Assembly (NCBI RefSeq): GCF_000731955.1 | Contig: NZ_JNCK01000001.1 | Span: 1-64,000 of the forward strand | Reading direction: 5' to 3' | Length of the DNA: 64,000 nt | From: Halomonas zincidurans B6 | Lineage (GTDB): Bacteria; Pseudomonadota; Gammaproteobacteria; Pseudomonadales; Halomonadaceae | Part shown: in pieces, positions 16,672 through 22,566 of the stretch | Layout: every line of letters starts with the position of its first letter | How positions within the stretch are numbered: position 1 is the first letter of the stretch | Made by a program: the position numbers and the translations under genes | The notes under the pieces: generated by a model | Told to the model about the DNA's origin: nothing | The model's database searches: none | What the model saw: only the letters and a program-made list of their open reading frames with translations

Positions 16672-17772
16672 ATGTTGCAACCGCTATTCATCGAACTGAC
16701 CCCGCAGGCCTTTCAGGCGCGCCTGCTCGACTGGTTCGATCGCCACGGACGGACCAGCCTGCCCTGGCAACAGGACAAGACGCCTTACCGGGTCTGGGTT
16801 TCCGAGATCATGTTGCAGCAGACCCAGGTCGCCACCGTGATCCCCTATTACCAGCGTTTCATGGCGCGATTTCCGCGTGTCGAGGACCTGGCGCAAGCCG
16901 CCCCGGATGAGGTCCTGCATTTGTGGACCGGGCTTGGCTACTATGCCCGCGCGCGCAACCTGCACCGCGCCGCGCAGATCGTCGTCGAGGTGCACGGCGG
17001 CGAATTTCCGGTGCACAGCGTCGATGCCATGGCCGGGTTGCCCGGCATCGGTCGCTCCACCGCCGGGGCGATCATCGCGATCACCAGCGGGCGCCGCGCG
17101 GTGATTCTCGACGGTAACGTCAAGCGGGTGCTGGCGCGCCTGCGCGCCGTGGAAGGCTGGCCAGGGCGAACCGCGGTGGCGCGTGAGTTATGGCGTCTGG
17201 CGGAACACTACACACCGGACGAGCGCCTGGCCGACTATACCCAGGCGATGATGGACCTGGGCGCGACGCTGTGCACGCGGGGCAAGCCGAGTTGCCTGCT
17301 GTGCCCGTTCAACGATGCCTGCCAGGCCCATGCCCGCGGCGAGCAAAGCCGCTTTCCCGAGTCCAAGCCGCGCAAGACCTTGCCGGAGCGTCATGCCCGG
17401 ATGCTGTTGCTGTGCGACCGAGAGGGCCGGGTGATGCTCGAACAGCGTCCCGCCAGCGGGCTGTGGGGCGGGCTGTGGAGCTTCCCCCAGTTCGACGACG
17501 ACGCGGCGCTGGACGACTGGCTGGCGATTCACGCCCCGGATGCGCAGCGCGAGCCGGCCTGGCCGACGCTCAGCCATACCTTCAGCCACTTTCGCCTGCA
17601 TATCGTGCCGCAGCTGGTGCGGCTGGCGCGCGACAGCGCTGCCGTGACCGAGCCGGGTCGACTCTGGTATAACCCCCGGGAGCCGGCGAGCATCGGCTTG
17701 GCCGCTCCGGTCAAGACGCTGCTGGAGACGCTGGCCCATTCAACGACGCAAGCCGAGGAGCGCTCGCGATGA
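16672..17772 (+). CDS. mutY: Adenine DNA glycosylase MutY
   Basis: A 366-residue MutY, which removes adenine mispaired with 8-oxoguanine. Features are SEIMLQQTQV (with the catalytic Glu), the helix-hairpin-helix LPGIGRSTAGAI, catalytic Asp in VILDGNVKRVLAR, and the 4Fe-4S ligands spaced C-x6-C-x2-C-x5-C in CTRGKPSCLLCPFNDAC. The C-terminal NUDIX-like domain recognises 8-oxoG. The start at 16672 (MLQPLFIELTP) is chosen over an in-frame ATG 15 bp upstream that lies at the terminator. It overlaps yggX by 4 bp, the conserved mutY-yggX pairing. Confidence 0.97.
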   Translation: MLQPLFIELTPQAFQARLLDWFDRHGRTSLPWQQDKTPYRVWVSEIMLQQTQVATVIPYYQRFMARFPRVEDLAQAAPDEVLHLWTGLGYYARARNLHRAAQIVVEVHGGEFPVHSVDAMAGLPGIGRSTAGAIIAITSGRRAVILDGNVKRVLARLRAVEGWPGRTAVARELWRLAEHYTPDERLADYTQAMMDLGATLCTRGKPSCLLCPFNDACQAHARGEQSRFPESKPRKTLPERHARMLLLCDREGRVMLEQRPASGLWGGLWSFPQFDDDAALDDWLAIHAPDAQREPAWPTLSHTFSHFRLHIVPQLVRLARDSAAVTEPGRLWYNPREPASIGLAAPVKTLLETLAHSTTQAEERSR

Positions 17773-18041
17773 CGCAGACCGTGTTCTGTCGCAAATATCA
17801 GCAAGAGCTCGAGGCCCTGCCTTTTCCGCCGCTGCCGGGCGAGAAGGGCCAGGAAATCCAGCGCAGCGTGTCGAGGAAGGCCTGGGAAGAGTGGCAGGCG
17901 CAGCAGACGCGACTGATCAACGAGAAGCATCTCAACATGCTCGACCCCAAGACCCGCGAGTACCTGATGGATCAGATGGAGCGCTTTCTGGACAACCGCG
18001 AAAGCGACCAGGCCGAAGGCTACGTGCCGCCCGCGCAATAG
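17769..18041 (+). CDS. yggX: Probable Fe(2+)-trafficking protein YggX
   Basis: A 90-residue YggX, a small cytosolic protein linked to iron handling and protection of Fe-S proteins from oxidative damage. Typical start MTQTVFCRKYQQELEALPFP with C7, and the conserved LNMLDPKTREYLMDQMERFL helix. ATGA overlap with mutY; YggX is known to help protect MutY's Fe-S-dependent activity, so the coupling makes sense. Normal length. Confidence 0.96.
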   Translation: MTQTVFCRKYQQELEALPFPPLPGEKGQEIQRSVSRKAWEEWQAQQTRLINEKHLNMLDPKTREYLMDQMERFLDNRESDQAEGYVPPAQ

Positions 18042-18086
18042 CGCGATGGGCGCTGAATCGGCCAGCATCATTCTGAAAAGGCAGGG

Positions 18087-18115
18087 TTGACCGTCTGCGG
18101 GGATTACGGTTTAAT
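18087..18115 (+). promoter_or_regulatory. Sigma-70 promoter of the tRNA operon
   Basis: TTGACC and TTTAAT separated by exactly 17 bp, ending 17 bp before tRNA-Phe. A GC-rich stretch follows the -10, like a stringent discriminator. Confidence 0.75.
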
Positions 18116-18132
18116 ACGTCCCCGTTGGCAAC

Positions 18133-18208
18133 GGCCAGATAGCTCAGTCGGTAGAGCAGTGGATTGAAAATCCTCGTGTCGGCGGTTCGATTCCGTCTCT
18201 GGCCACCA
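18133..18208 (+). tRNA. tRNA-Phe (GAA)
   Basis: 76 nt with encoded CCA. The acceptor stem GGCCAGA/TCTGGCC is perfect, the D and T arms are standard, and the anticodon loop is TTGAAAA (anticodon GAA). The anticodon stem GTGGA/TCCTC contains a U-U mismatch at positions 28-42. First of three tRNAs in one operon. Confidence 0.95.
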
Positions 18209-18214
18209 ATTTGC

Positions 18215-18289
18215 TGGGGTATAGCCAAGTGGTAAGGCACCGGTTTTTGGTATCGGCATTCGCAGGTTCGAGTCCTGCTACCCCAGCCA
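18215..18289 (+). tRNA. tRNA-Gln (TTG)
   Basis: 75 nt with encoded CCA, starting TGGGGTATAGCC and ending TACCCCAGCCA. Anticodon TTG in the loop TTTTGGT. The first base U1 pairs with A72, a known glutamine identity feature. It lies 6 bp after tRNA-Phe. Confidence 0.95.
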
Positions 18290-18305
18290 CGCCAACGCTC
18301 TTGGG

Positions 18306-18406
<101 letters not shown>

Positions 18407-18416
18407 TGCAGATTTT

Positions 18417-18446
18417 AAAAGCCGCCTTCAAGGGCGGCTTTTTCTT
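18417..18446 (+). terminator. Terminator of the tRNA operon
   Basis: Stem AAGCCGCC / GGCGGCTT with a 6-base loop, followed by TTTTCTTG; 36 bp after tRNA-Thr. Confidence 0.88.
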
Positions 18447-18483
18447 GTCTACGTAAAATTCTCCCCGCCTTTTGGCCTTCACC

Positions 18484-18514
18484 AAAAGGGGGCTAGCTGA
18501 GCTAACCCCCTTTT
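18484..18514. terminator. Bidirectional terminator-like inverted repeat
   Basis: Arms AAAAGGGGGCTAGC and GCTAACCCCCTTTT (one mismatch) around a 3-base loop. A-rich on one side and T-rich on the other, so it can stop transcription from both the tRNA operon and the minus-strand integrase remnant. Confidence 0.7.
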
Positions 18515-18565
18515 CGTGCGTCTGCGAGATAGTGCCGCTGTACAGAATTTGGCGGGCTTCGCCGG

Positions 18566-18750
18566 TCATTCCTCGCTGGATTTTACGACGGGCAGACTGA
18601 GATCGTAGACGTCCATCATCCCTGGTGAACGGTGACCGCTGCCTTCCTGCTTCTCGTGACGGGTGCCCTTGTAGTCGGTGATCCCCTTGCGCTTGAGGTC
18701 GTGGAGGCTGAAGCGCTCGTCCTCGGTGATGGTTCCGTCCTCCAGGGCGG
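18566..18750 (-). pseudogene. Tyrosine recombinase (integrase), C-terminal fragment
   Basis: The minus strand encodes the last ~61 residues of a phage-type tyrosine integrase: ERFSLHDLKRKGITD, then GTRHEKQEGSGHRSPGMMDV followed by YDLSLPVV. The HxxK/R box, the GH(R) motif and the catalytic Tyr context are recognisable. Everything upstream (N-terminal DNA-binding domain and the first catalytic Arg) is absent; the frame instead meets a Rep-like fragment in another frame at about 18750, a deletion fusion. Its place next to the tRNA and its direction fit the island's original integrase. Confidence 0.75.
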
Positions 18751-19218
18751 CGTGCCCTGGGCGTACTCGCGGAGCACGGACTGATGAAAGCGCATCTCGA
18801 TGCGCCAAACGTCCTGGTCGGGGTCGTAGGGCTCATCCAGAGGATCGTCGCCGGTGGCCTGCTTCCAGATGCCCTCCCAGAAGTGCAGCTTGTCGCGGCT
18901 ATGGGCTTGGCGGGTCTTGTTGTAGAGGGCGCACTGGAGAGCCCCGGCAGTGCCGAATAGGTAGCTTTGGCCGTAGGCGTACTGGGCGGCGATCTCGCCG
19001 GTGGTGATCTCAAAGTCGGAGACGCCGTTGAGCTTGGTAACGCGCTTGGAGCGGGTGACGAACCGGTCCATGAAGTCGCGGGGCGGCTGCCATCCTTGCA
19101 GGTCCAGGGCGAGGTGAATGGCGCAGCCGGCGGGCTCGACGTGGGCCAGCATGTGCGCGGCGATGTTGTACATGAAGTCCTGACAGGCCTGGGGTTGGCG
19201 TTCCTGGATGAAGTTGCA
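18751..19218 (-). pseudogene. Replication-initiation-like protein fragment
   Basis: About 155 readable minus-strand residues, from CNFIQERQPQACQDF to MRFHQSVLREYAQGT. Segments such as GCAIHLALDLQGWQPP, DRFVTRSKRVTKL and VWRIEMRFHQSVLREYA look like Rep proteins of small phages, plasmids and satellites. The 5' end is replaced by IS21-like repeats at 19219 and the 3' end is cut at about 18750, where an integrase fragment begins. The ORF extends past both junctions, but those residues are not homologous. The family call is tentative: I recognise the style of sequence rather than a defined motif. Confidence 0.45.
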
Positions 19219-19219
19219 T

Positions 19220-19324
19220 ATTCCGGCCCATCGTGACCGCTTAGAGTACAAAACCGACTCCAGCGTGATGGCCATGTGCAAATCGGTCACGATCCCCGGA
19301 ATGGGCGGTCACGTTCGCCGGAAT
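19220..19324. repeat. Three copies of an 18-19 bp motif resembling IS21-type terminal repeats
   Basis: The motif GGTCACGATSNCCGGAAT occurs at 19285-19302 and 19307-19324 on the plus strand, 22 bp apart, and inverted at 19220-19238. Multiple short terminal repeats are typical of IS21-family ends. No istA or istB gene is present, so this is an end without its element. Confidence 0.5.
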
Positions 19325-19334
19325 ACGCAGGGTC

Positions 19335-19507
19335 ATTCGGCGCTGGCTATCGGCGCTGACCAATGCACGACTGGAAGGGATGAACAGCTTGTTTCAAGCC
19401 GCCCGATCACGGGCTCGCGGTACCGCAACGAGGGCTACTTCATCACCATGATCTATCTGATTGGCAGCCCGGTGGGGAGCCTGCTGGATCAGGCCAAATC
19501 CACATGA
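19335..19507 (+). pseudogene. ISL3-type transposase C-terminal remnant, frameshifted
   Basis: Reads RWLSALTNARLEGMNSLFQA then ARSRARG in one frame, and YRNEGYFITMIYLIGSPVGS then LLDQAKST-stop in another. Both match the C-terminal end of ISL3-family transposases. The frames join at GCTCGCGGTACCGC near 19420, where one base appears to be missing. The TGA stop overlaps the ATG of the DUF2726 gene. Confidence 0.6.
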
Positions 19508-19821
19508 AACGACGAAGAGCCATTTTCTGTCAGGTGCGCGTGGTGGACTTGATCCAGCCGAACATGAAGAAGCACCACACCTGGACGAGGGAGTATAAGT
19601 CGTTATTTCGCCAGCTTTCGCAATGGCATTTTGATTATGTCTTGTGTGAAAAAGCTGATTTTAAAGTGAAATGTGCCTTGGAGCTCGACGATCCGAGTCA
19701 TGAAAGGCCCGACCGAGTGAAGCGTGATCGCATCCTAAATCGAGCCTGTGAGGTAGCGGGTGTTCGCCTGGAGCGAATGAAGATCAACCACGCCGAAAAG
19801 CGCATCGAAGTTATCCGGTAA
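19504..19821 (+). CDS. DUF2726 domain protein, probably 5'-truncated
   Basis: A 105-residue protein matching DUF2726: CQVRVVDLIQPN near the start, then HFDYVLCEKADFKVKCALEL and DDPSHERPDRVKRDRILNRA. The domain has a restriction-endonuclease-like character (the E-L-D-D block), and its role is unknown. Full DUF2726 proteins usually carry a leader and an N-terminal segment before this point; here the ATG lies on the transposase remnant's stop, so the 5' part was probably lost. Codon use is AT-richer than the chromosome. It converges on and overlaps the antitoxin gene by 11 bp. Confidence 0.65.
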   Translation: MKRRRAIFCQVRVVDLIQPNMKKHHTWTREYKSLFRQLSQWHFDYVLCEKADFKVKCALELDDPSHERPDRVKRDRILNRACEVAGVRLERMKINHAEKRIEVIR

Positions 19822-20134
19822 ATTCGACCTCGACATGACCAGGCTTGGAGCGCGGGCGAGAGGGACCGACGACGATGCGAACGTCGCGACCCAACCGAGC
19901 AAGACACCCAAGCATCTTGGCTTCGCTGATACCGCGAAATTGACCGCGGAGCAGCCCGGAGAGCTTGGGCTGCGGGATACCGACGATCTCGGCGGCCTTG
20001 GCCTGGGTGAGACGGCGACGCTTGATGATCTCGGCGATCTTGGTGGCAAGCTGGGCCTTGATCAGCATCTCGTCGGCATCATGGCGACCGAGGTCGGCGT
20101 AGACGTTGGTGCTGCCTTGTTCGATATCGATCAT
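19811..20134 (-). CDS. XRE-family antitoxin
   Basis: A 107-residue XRE-type helix-turn-helix protein. The HTH is at about residues 34-75 (KIAEIIKRRRLTQAKAAEIV, then GIPQPKLSGLLRGQFRGISE). It follows a RelE/HigB-type toxin gene with an ATGA overlap, which makes it the antitoxin and probable autorepressor of a type II pair in toxin-first order. The frame is intact while the toxin is frameshifted, so it may remain as a solo antitoxin that could neutralise related toxins. Confidence 0.8.
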   Translation of the reverse strand: MIDIEQGSTNVYADLGRHDADEMLIKAQLATKIAEIIKRRRLTQAKAAEIVGIPQPKLSGLLRGQFRGISEAKMLGCLARLGRDVRIVVGPSRPRSKPGHVEVEFTG

Positions 20135-20500
20135 GATGATGACTCTCTCACGTGCTGTTCGACGGCTTTGAGCCGTTCGCGGATCTTGTCCAGGTCTGGC
20201 TTGGGCGTAGCGATGCCACTACTGGAATTCTTCTGGAAGCAGTGAAGGACATAGACCGCGCCCTGAAACTTGACGGTGTAGACAGCGCGGTAGGTGTCGC
20301 CCTGGGCGTCTTCGACAACTTCTAGAACACCCGCAGAACCGAAGCCCTTGAGTTGGCTTAGCCTGGCTGTGCTTGCTACCGGCCTGCGCCTGATGAAGCG
20401 CATAACCGAAGACATCCTGTACGTCGTCGGGCATAGCCAGCAGATCCTTCTTGCTGCTGGCGACCCAGTAGAGCGGTTTGATAGCGTCCTCCGAATCCAT
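20131..20500 (-). pseudogene. RelE/HigB-type toxin (Gp49-like), frameshifted
   Basis: Frame one reads MDSEDAIKPLYWVASSKKDL then LAMPDDVQDVFGYALHQAQA and GSKHSQAKP; frame two resumes with LKGFGSAGVLEVVEDAQGDT then YRAVYTVKFQGAVYVLHCFQ and KNSSSGIATPKPDLDKI. Together they form a complete ~121-residue phage-derived Gp49-like toxin (an mRNA interferase family). The break is at about 20353, where an extra A (minus strand AAGCCAACTCAAGGGC) shifts the frame. No programmed-frameshift signal is obvious, so I read it as inactivated, or as a sequencing error. Confidence 0.75.
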
Positions 20501-20568
20501 ATTGTGAGTTTATTCCCAAATGGGTATAAGTGCAATGTCGGAGAATTGACCACATCGTGACCACTACA

Positions 20569-20625
20569 GTCCCGGGTTCGACTCTTGGTGCCAGCACCAT
20601 TTAAAACGCAGTGAAATCAAGCGTT
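20569..20625 (+). repeat. attR (copy of the tRNA-Thr 3' end)
   Basis: Contains GTCCCGGGTTCGACTC, then TTGGTGCCAGCACCATTTAA and a degenerate continuation to AATCAAGCGTT. The upstream part of a tRNA is missing, so it is the right attachment site and not a tRNA gene. Confidence 0.85.
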
Positions 20626-20847
20626 AAAGAATTGGTTACTGTTCACCCGCAAACCGTGGCCCAGATGACGTGTCGTCGAAAAGAGCCGCATCGGGATGCC
20701 TCGTTGGTATATGTGCATGGCGAGTTTGAAGATCACCGTTATTGCATACTCGGGCTGCTGTATTCGTACGCGCATGAACGGGCACAGGATAATGGCTTGA
20801 TGCTGCGTCTAGCGGAACTGGCCAGAGAGTTTCGCGACAACAACTGA
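20611..20847 (+). CDS. Hypothetical protein after attR
   Basis: A 78-residue reading frame with a GTG start inside attR; an internal ATG at 20665 (MTCRRKEPHRDASLVYVHGE) would give 60 residues. Neither start has a good ribosome site. The C-terminal part (EDHRYCILGLLYSYAHERAQ then DNGLMLRLAELAREFRDNN) looks like real protein, helical and mixed-charge. No family recognised. It may be the first chromosomal gene after the island, cut at its 5' end by integration. Confidence 0.4.
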   Translation: MKSSVKELVTVHPQTVAQMTCRRKEPHRDASLVYVHGEFEDHRYCILGLLYSYAHERAQDNGLMLRLAELAREFRDNN

Positions 20848-21024
20848 ACTTCCTTCGTTCCCCAGCGCGACTGGCGGCACTGCAGCCAGCAAGGGCGCCG
20901 TCAGACGCCAAGACGGCATACTAATGCTCGCCAAGCCCGCTGGCGACGACATTCGGGTGATCGATCACCCGATACTCGTGGCCGAACGGTTCTATCACCC
21001 GCTATACGGGGATCGGGACGGTTG

Positions 21025-21053
21025 TTGACTCCCAAAAAGGGAGAATCTATATT
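21025..21053 (+). promoter_or_regulatory. Promoter of higBA
   Basis: TTGACT and TATATT with a 17-bp spacer, ending 21 bp before the higB start. Confidence 0.72.
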
Positions 21054-21058
21054 CTCCC
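21039..21058. promoter_or_regulatory. Putative HigA operator over the -10 element
   Basis: GGGAGAATCTATATTCTCCC has perfect 8-bp arms around 4 bases and covers the -10 box. TCCCAAAAAGGGA just before it and TCCCAAAAGGGGA just after add related half-sites. Position fits autorepression by the HigA antitoxin. Confidence 0.65.
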
Positions 21059-21074
21059 AAAAGGGGAAAATCTT

Positions 21075-21371
21075 GTGAGAGTCATCGCGAAACGCACGTT
21101 GCGGGAGTTCTGGGAGCAGGGCTATGCCGCCGCCGAGCGGCCGCTGACAGAGTGGTATCACATGATGGCGAAGGCTGACTGGCCGACGCCGCAGGCGTTG
21201 AAAGCGGAGATCGCCACGGCAAGCATCCTCAAGGGCGGTCGCGTGGTCTTCAACATCGGCGGCAACAAGTACCGGGTCATCGTGTCGATCCGCTACTCGC
21301 AGCAGATCGCATGGGTACGCTTCGTGGGAACACACAAGCAGTATGATCAGGTAGATGCGGAGACCATATAG
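21075..21371 (+). CDS. higB: HigB-type mRNA interferase toxin
   Basis: A 98-residue HigB toxin that cleaves mRNA at the ribosome. Recognisable pieces are MRVIAKRTLREFWEQ, then WYHMMAKADWPTPQALKAEI, RVVFNIGGNKYRVIVSIRYS and FVGTHKQYDQVD near the C-terminus, the usual HigB core. Starts with GTG after AAGGGGAAAA. Immediately followed by higA (no gap), toxin first as in the higBA family. Intact, with its own promoter. Confidence 0.9.
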   Translation: MRVIAKRTLREFWEQGYAAAERPLTEWYHMMAKADWPTPQALKAEIATASILKGGRVVFNIGGNKYRVIVSIRYSQQIAWVRFVGTHKQYDQVDAETI

Positions 21372-21734
21372 ATGAACATTCAGCCAATTCGCAGTGATGC
21401 CGATCTGGATCGCGCCTTCGCGCGGATACAAGCGCTGTGGGATGCCGAAGAAGGTAGCGCCGAGGCCGACGAGCTGGAAGTGCTGTCGATTCTCGTCGAG
21501 CGCTACGAGGATGAGCATTACCCCGTTGGGCCTTCCGATCCCATCGAGGCGATCCGGTTTCGCATGGAGCAGCAGGGGCTGACGCCGCGGGATCTGGAGC
21601 GCTTCATCGGTCCCAGTGGCCGTGTGTCGGAGGTGCTGAACCGTCGGCGTGGGCTGAGCCTGCGCATGGTGCGAAACCTGCACAAGGGGTTGCATATCCC
21701 CTATGAAACCCTGCTGGACGAGGAGCCGGCGTAA
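21372..21734 (+). CDS. higA: HigA antitoxin
   Basis: A 120-residue antitoxin. The N-terminal part (IRSDADLDRAFARIQALWDA) binds the toxin in this family, and the C-terminal helix-turn-helix (MEQQGLTPRDLERFIGPSGR then VSEVLNRRRGLSLRMVRNLH) binds DNA. Starts on the base after the higB stop. With HigB it should repress the promoter through the palindrome at 21039-21058. Confidence 0.9.
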   Translation: MNIQPIRSDADLDRAFARIQALWDAEEGSAEADELEVLSILVERYEDEHYPVGPSDPIEAIRFRMEQQGLTPRDLERFIGPSGRVSEVLNRRRGLSLRMVRNLHKGLHIPYETLLDEEPA

Positions 21735-21747
21735 GAAGATCGAAGCA

Positions 21748-21882
21748 ATGCCAGACGATGCCGGCAGTGACTGGATCGACCCTGACGACGCGCCGCAACT
21801 GACCGACGAGTTCTTCGAGAAAGCCGACAAGTACCGGGGCGGCACGCTGCGTGGTCGCCCTAAGGCCGATGTCTGGAAGTAG
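21748..21882 (+). CDS. Short BrnA-antitoxin-like ORF
   Basis: A 44-residue reading frame, MPDDAGSDWIDPDDAPQLTD then EFFEKADKYRGGTLRGRP. The D-DDAP-LTDEFF-A...RGRP pattern is the C-terminal motif of BrnA-type antitoxins. It is shorter than BrnA (about 80-100 residues) and lacks the N-terminal part, with no BrnT toxin beside it. It begins 13 bp after higA and could be a remnant, or a short third gene of the higBA operon. Confidence 0.45.
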   Translation: MPDDAGSDWIDPDDAPQLTDEFFEKADKYRGGTLRGRPKADVWK

Positions 21883-22129
21883 CCTGGTGCACAGAGCGGC
21901 TTGAATCATGGTTGCTGGCGACTACGCTAGCAGTGTGATCAGGGATCAGGACGATCCCGCAGTATGGAGCTGAGGCCAAGGAAGCTCATCGCGACAAGAA
22001 TGGCGCGCCATCGTGAATGGTCCCAAAGTGTCCGATGATCGATATCGCTTCGCGCCCTGTATCCCCCACGGGGCTATTTTTTGCCTGGATGAAGGCATTT
22101 TGCGTTTTTATAACGTGGGTTAAATACGT

Positions 22130-22297
22130 GGCTCGCTCACTTTGAGATCGTGGGCGGCGTCGGGCAAGGAAGGCCCGTACCAAGGAGGGGGCGAGCGATG
22201 GATGGCTCACGCGCCAAGGATGTACGAGCAGGATGCTCGTTGTAGCGGTAAGGAAACGCAGCACTCGGAAAGCCCGGCCATTCGGCCGGGCTTTTCT
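22130..22297 (+). ncRNA. CsrB/RsmZ-like CsrA-sequestering small RNA (predicted)
   Basis: A non-coding stretch of about 165 nt with seven GGA motifs between 22168 and 22269 (22168, 22184, 22200, 22218, 22231, 22252, 22267). Several sit in hairpin loops: CGGGC/GCCCG around AAGGAAG, GAGC/GCTC around GATGGATG, ACGAGC/GCTCGT around AGGAT, and GCG/CGC around GTAAGGAAA. A strong rho-independent terminator closes it at 22270-22297. A possible -10 (TTAAAT or TAAATA, near 22120) lies before it. Repeated GGA loops plus a terminator are the hallmark of CsrB, RsmY and RsmZ, which titrate CsrA/RsmA. No GacA site (TGTAAG-N6-CTTACA) is visible, so regulation is unclear. Confidence 0.62.
22270..22297 (+). terminator. 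Terminator of the predicted small RNA
   Basis: Stem AAGCCCGGCC / GGCCGGGCTT, loop ATTC, then TTTCT. Perfect 10-bp stem. Confidence 0.9.
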
Positions 22298-22538
22298 ATG
22301 GGCGAATGATAGCGACTTGAAATGTGGGCGACTCGTTGTCCTGTGGCGCGGGTGGCACTAAGCTTTTCCGATACTTGCCGCATGAGAGTGGGCAGGTCGA
22401 CGGTGCAGTTGCGGTATTGGCCGGCCACTGGCTCGGTTGGCCGACTGTCACTTAGGAGCGCCTGGAGTGACACAGTAATTCACCTACACTTCCAGGAGCG
22501 CGGCCAGGAAGGCCGGCTCGTTACGGTTCGCAGCGATA

Positions 22539-22554
22539 GTGTGAGCGCTCACAC
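22539..22554. promoter_or_regulatory. Perfect palindrome before the Crp/Fnr gene (lac-operator-like)
   Basis: GTGTGAGCGCTCACAC is a perfect 16-bp palindrome ending 12 bp before the ATG. Its core TGTGAGCGCTCACA equals the ideal symmetric lac operator core, so a LacI/GalR-type repressor is the nearest known match. A CRP site would need TGTGA-N6-TCACA, whereas the spacing here is 4. It may instead be the regulator's own site. Confidence 0.55.
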
Positions 22555-22566
22555 AAGGATGTTTCC

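Noticed and set aside
20569..20625. tRNA-like sequence after the toxin gene
   Set aside because: Only the T-arm and 3' end are present, so it is attR and not a tRNA gene.
20953..20972. Perfect 20-bp palindrome TCGGGTGATCGATCACCCGA
   Set aside because: It lies inside a weak short plus-strand frame (ATG at 20923), with no gene start close enough to assign it as an operator. Kept only as a note.
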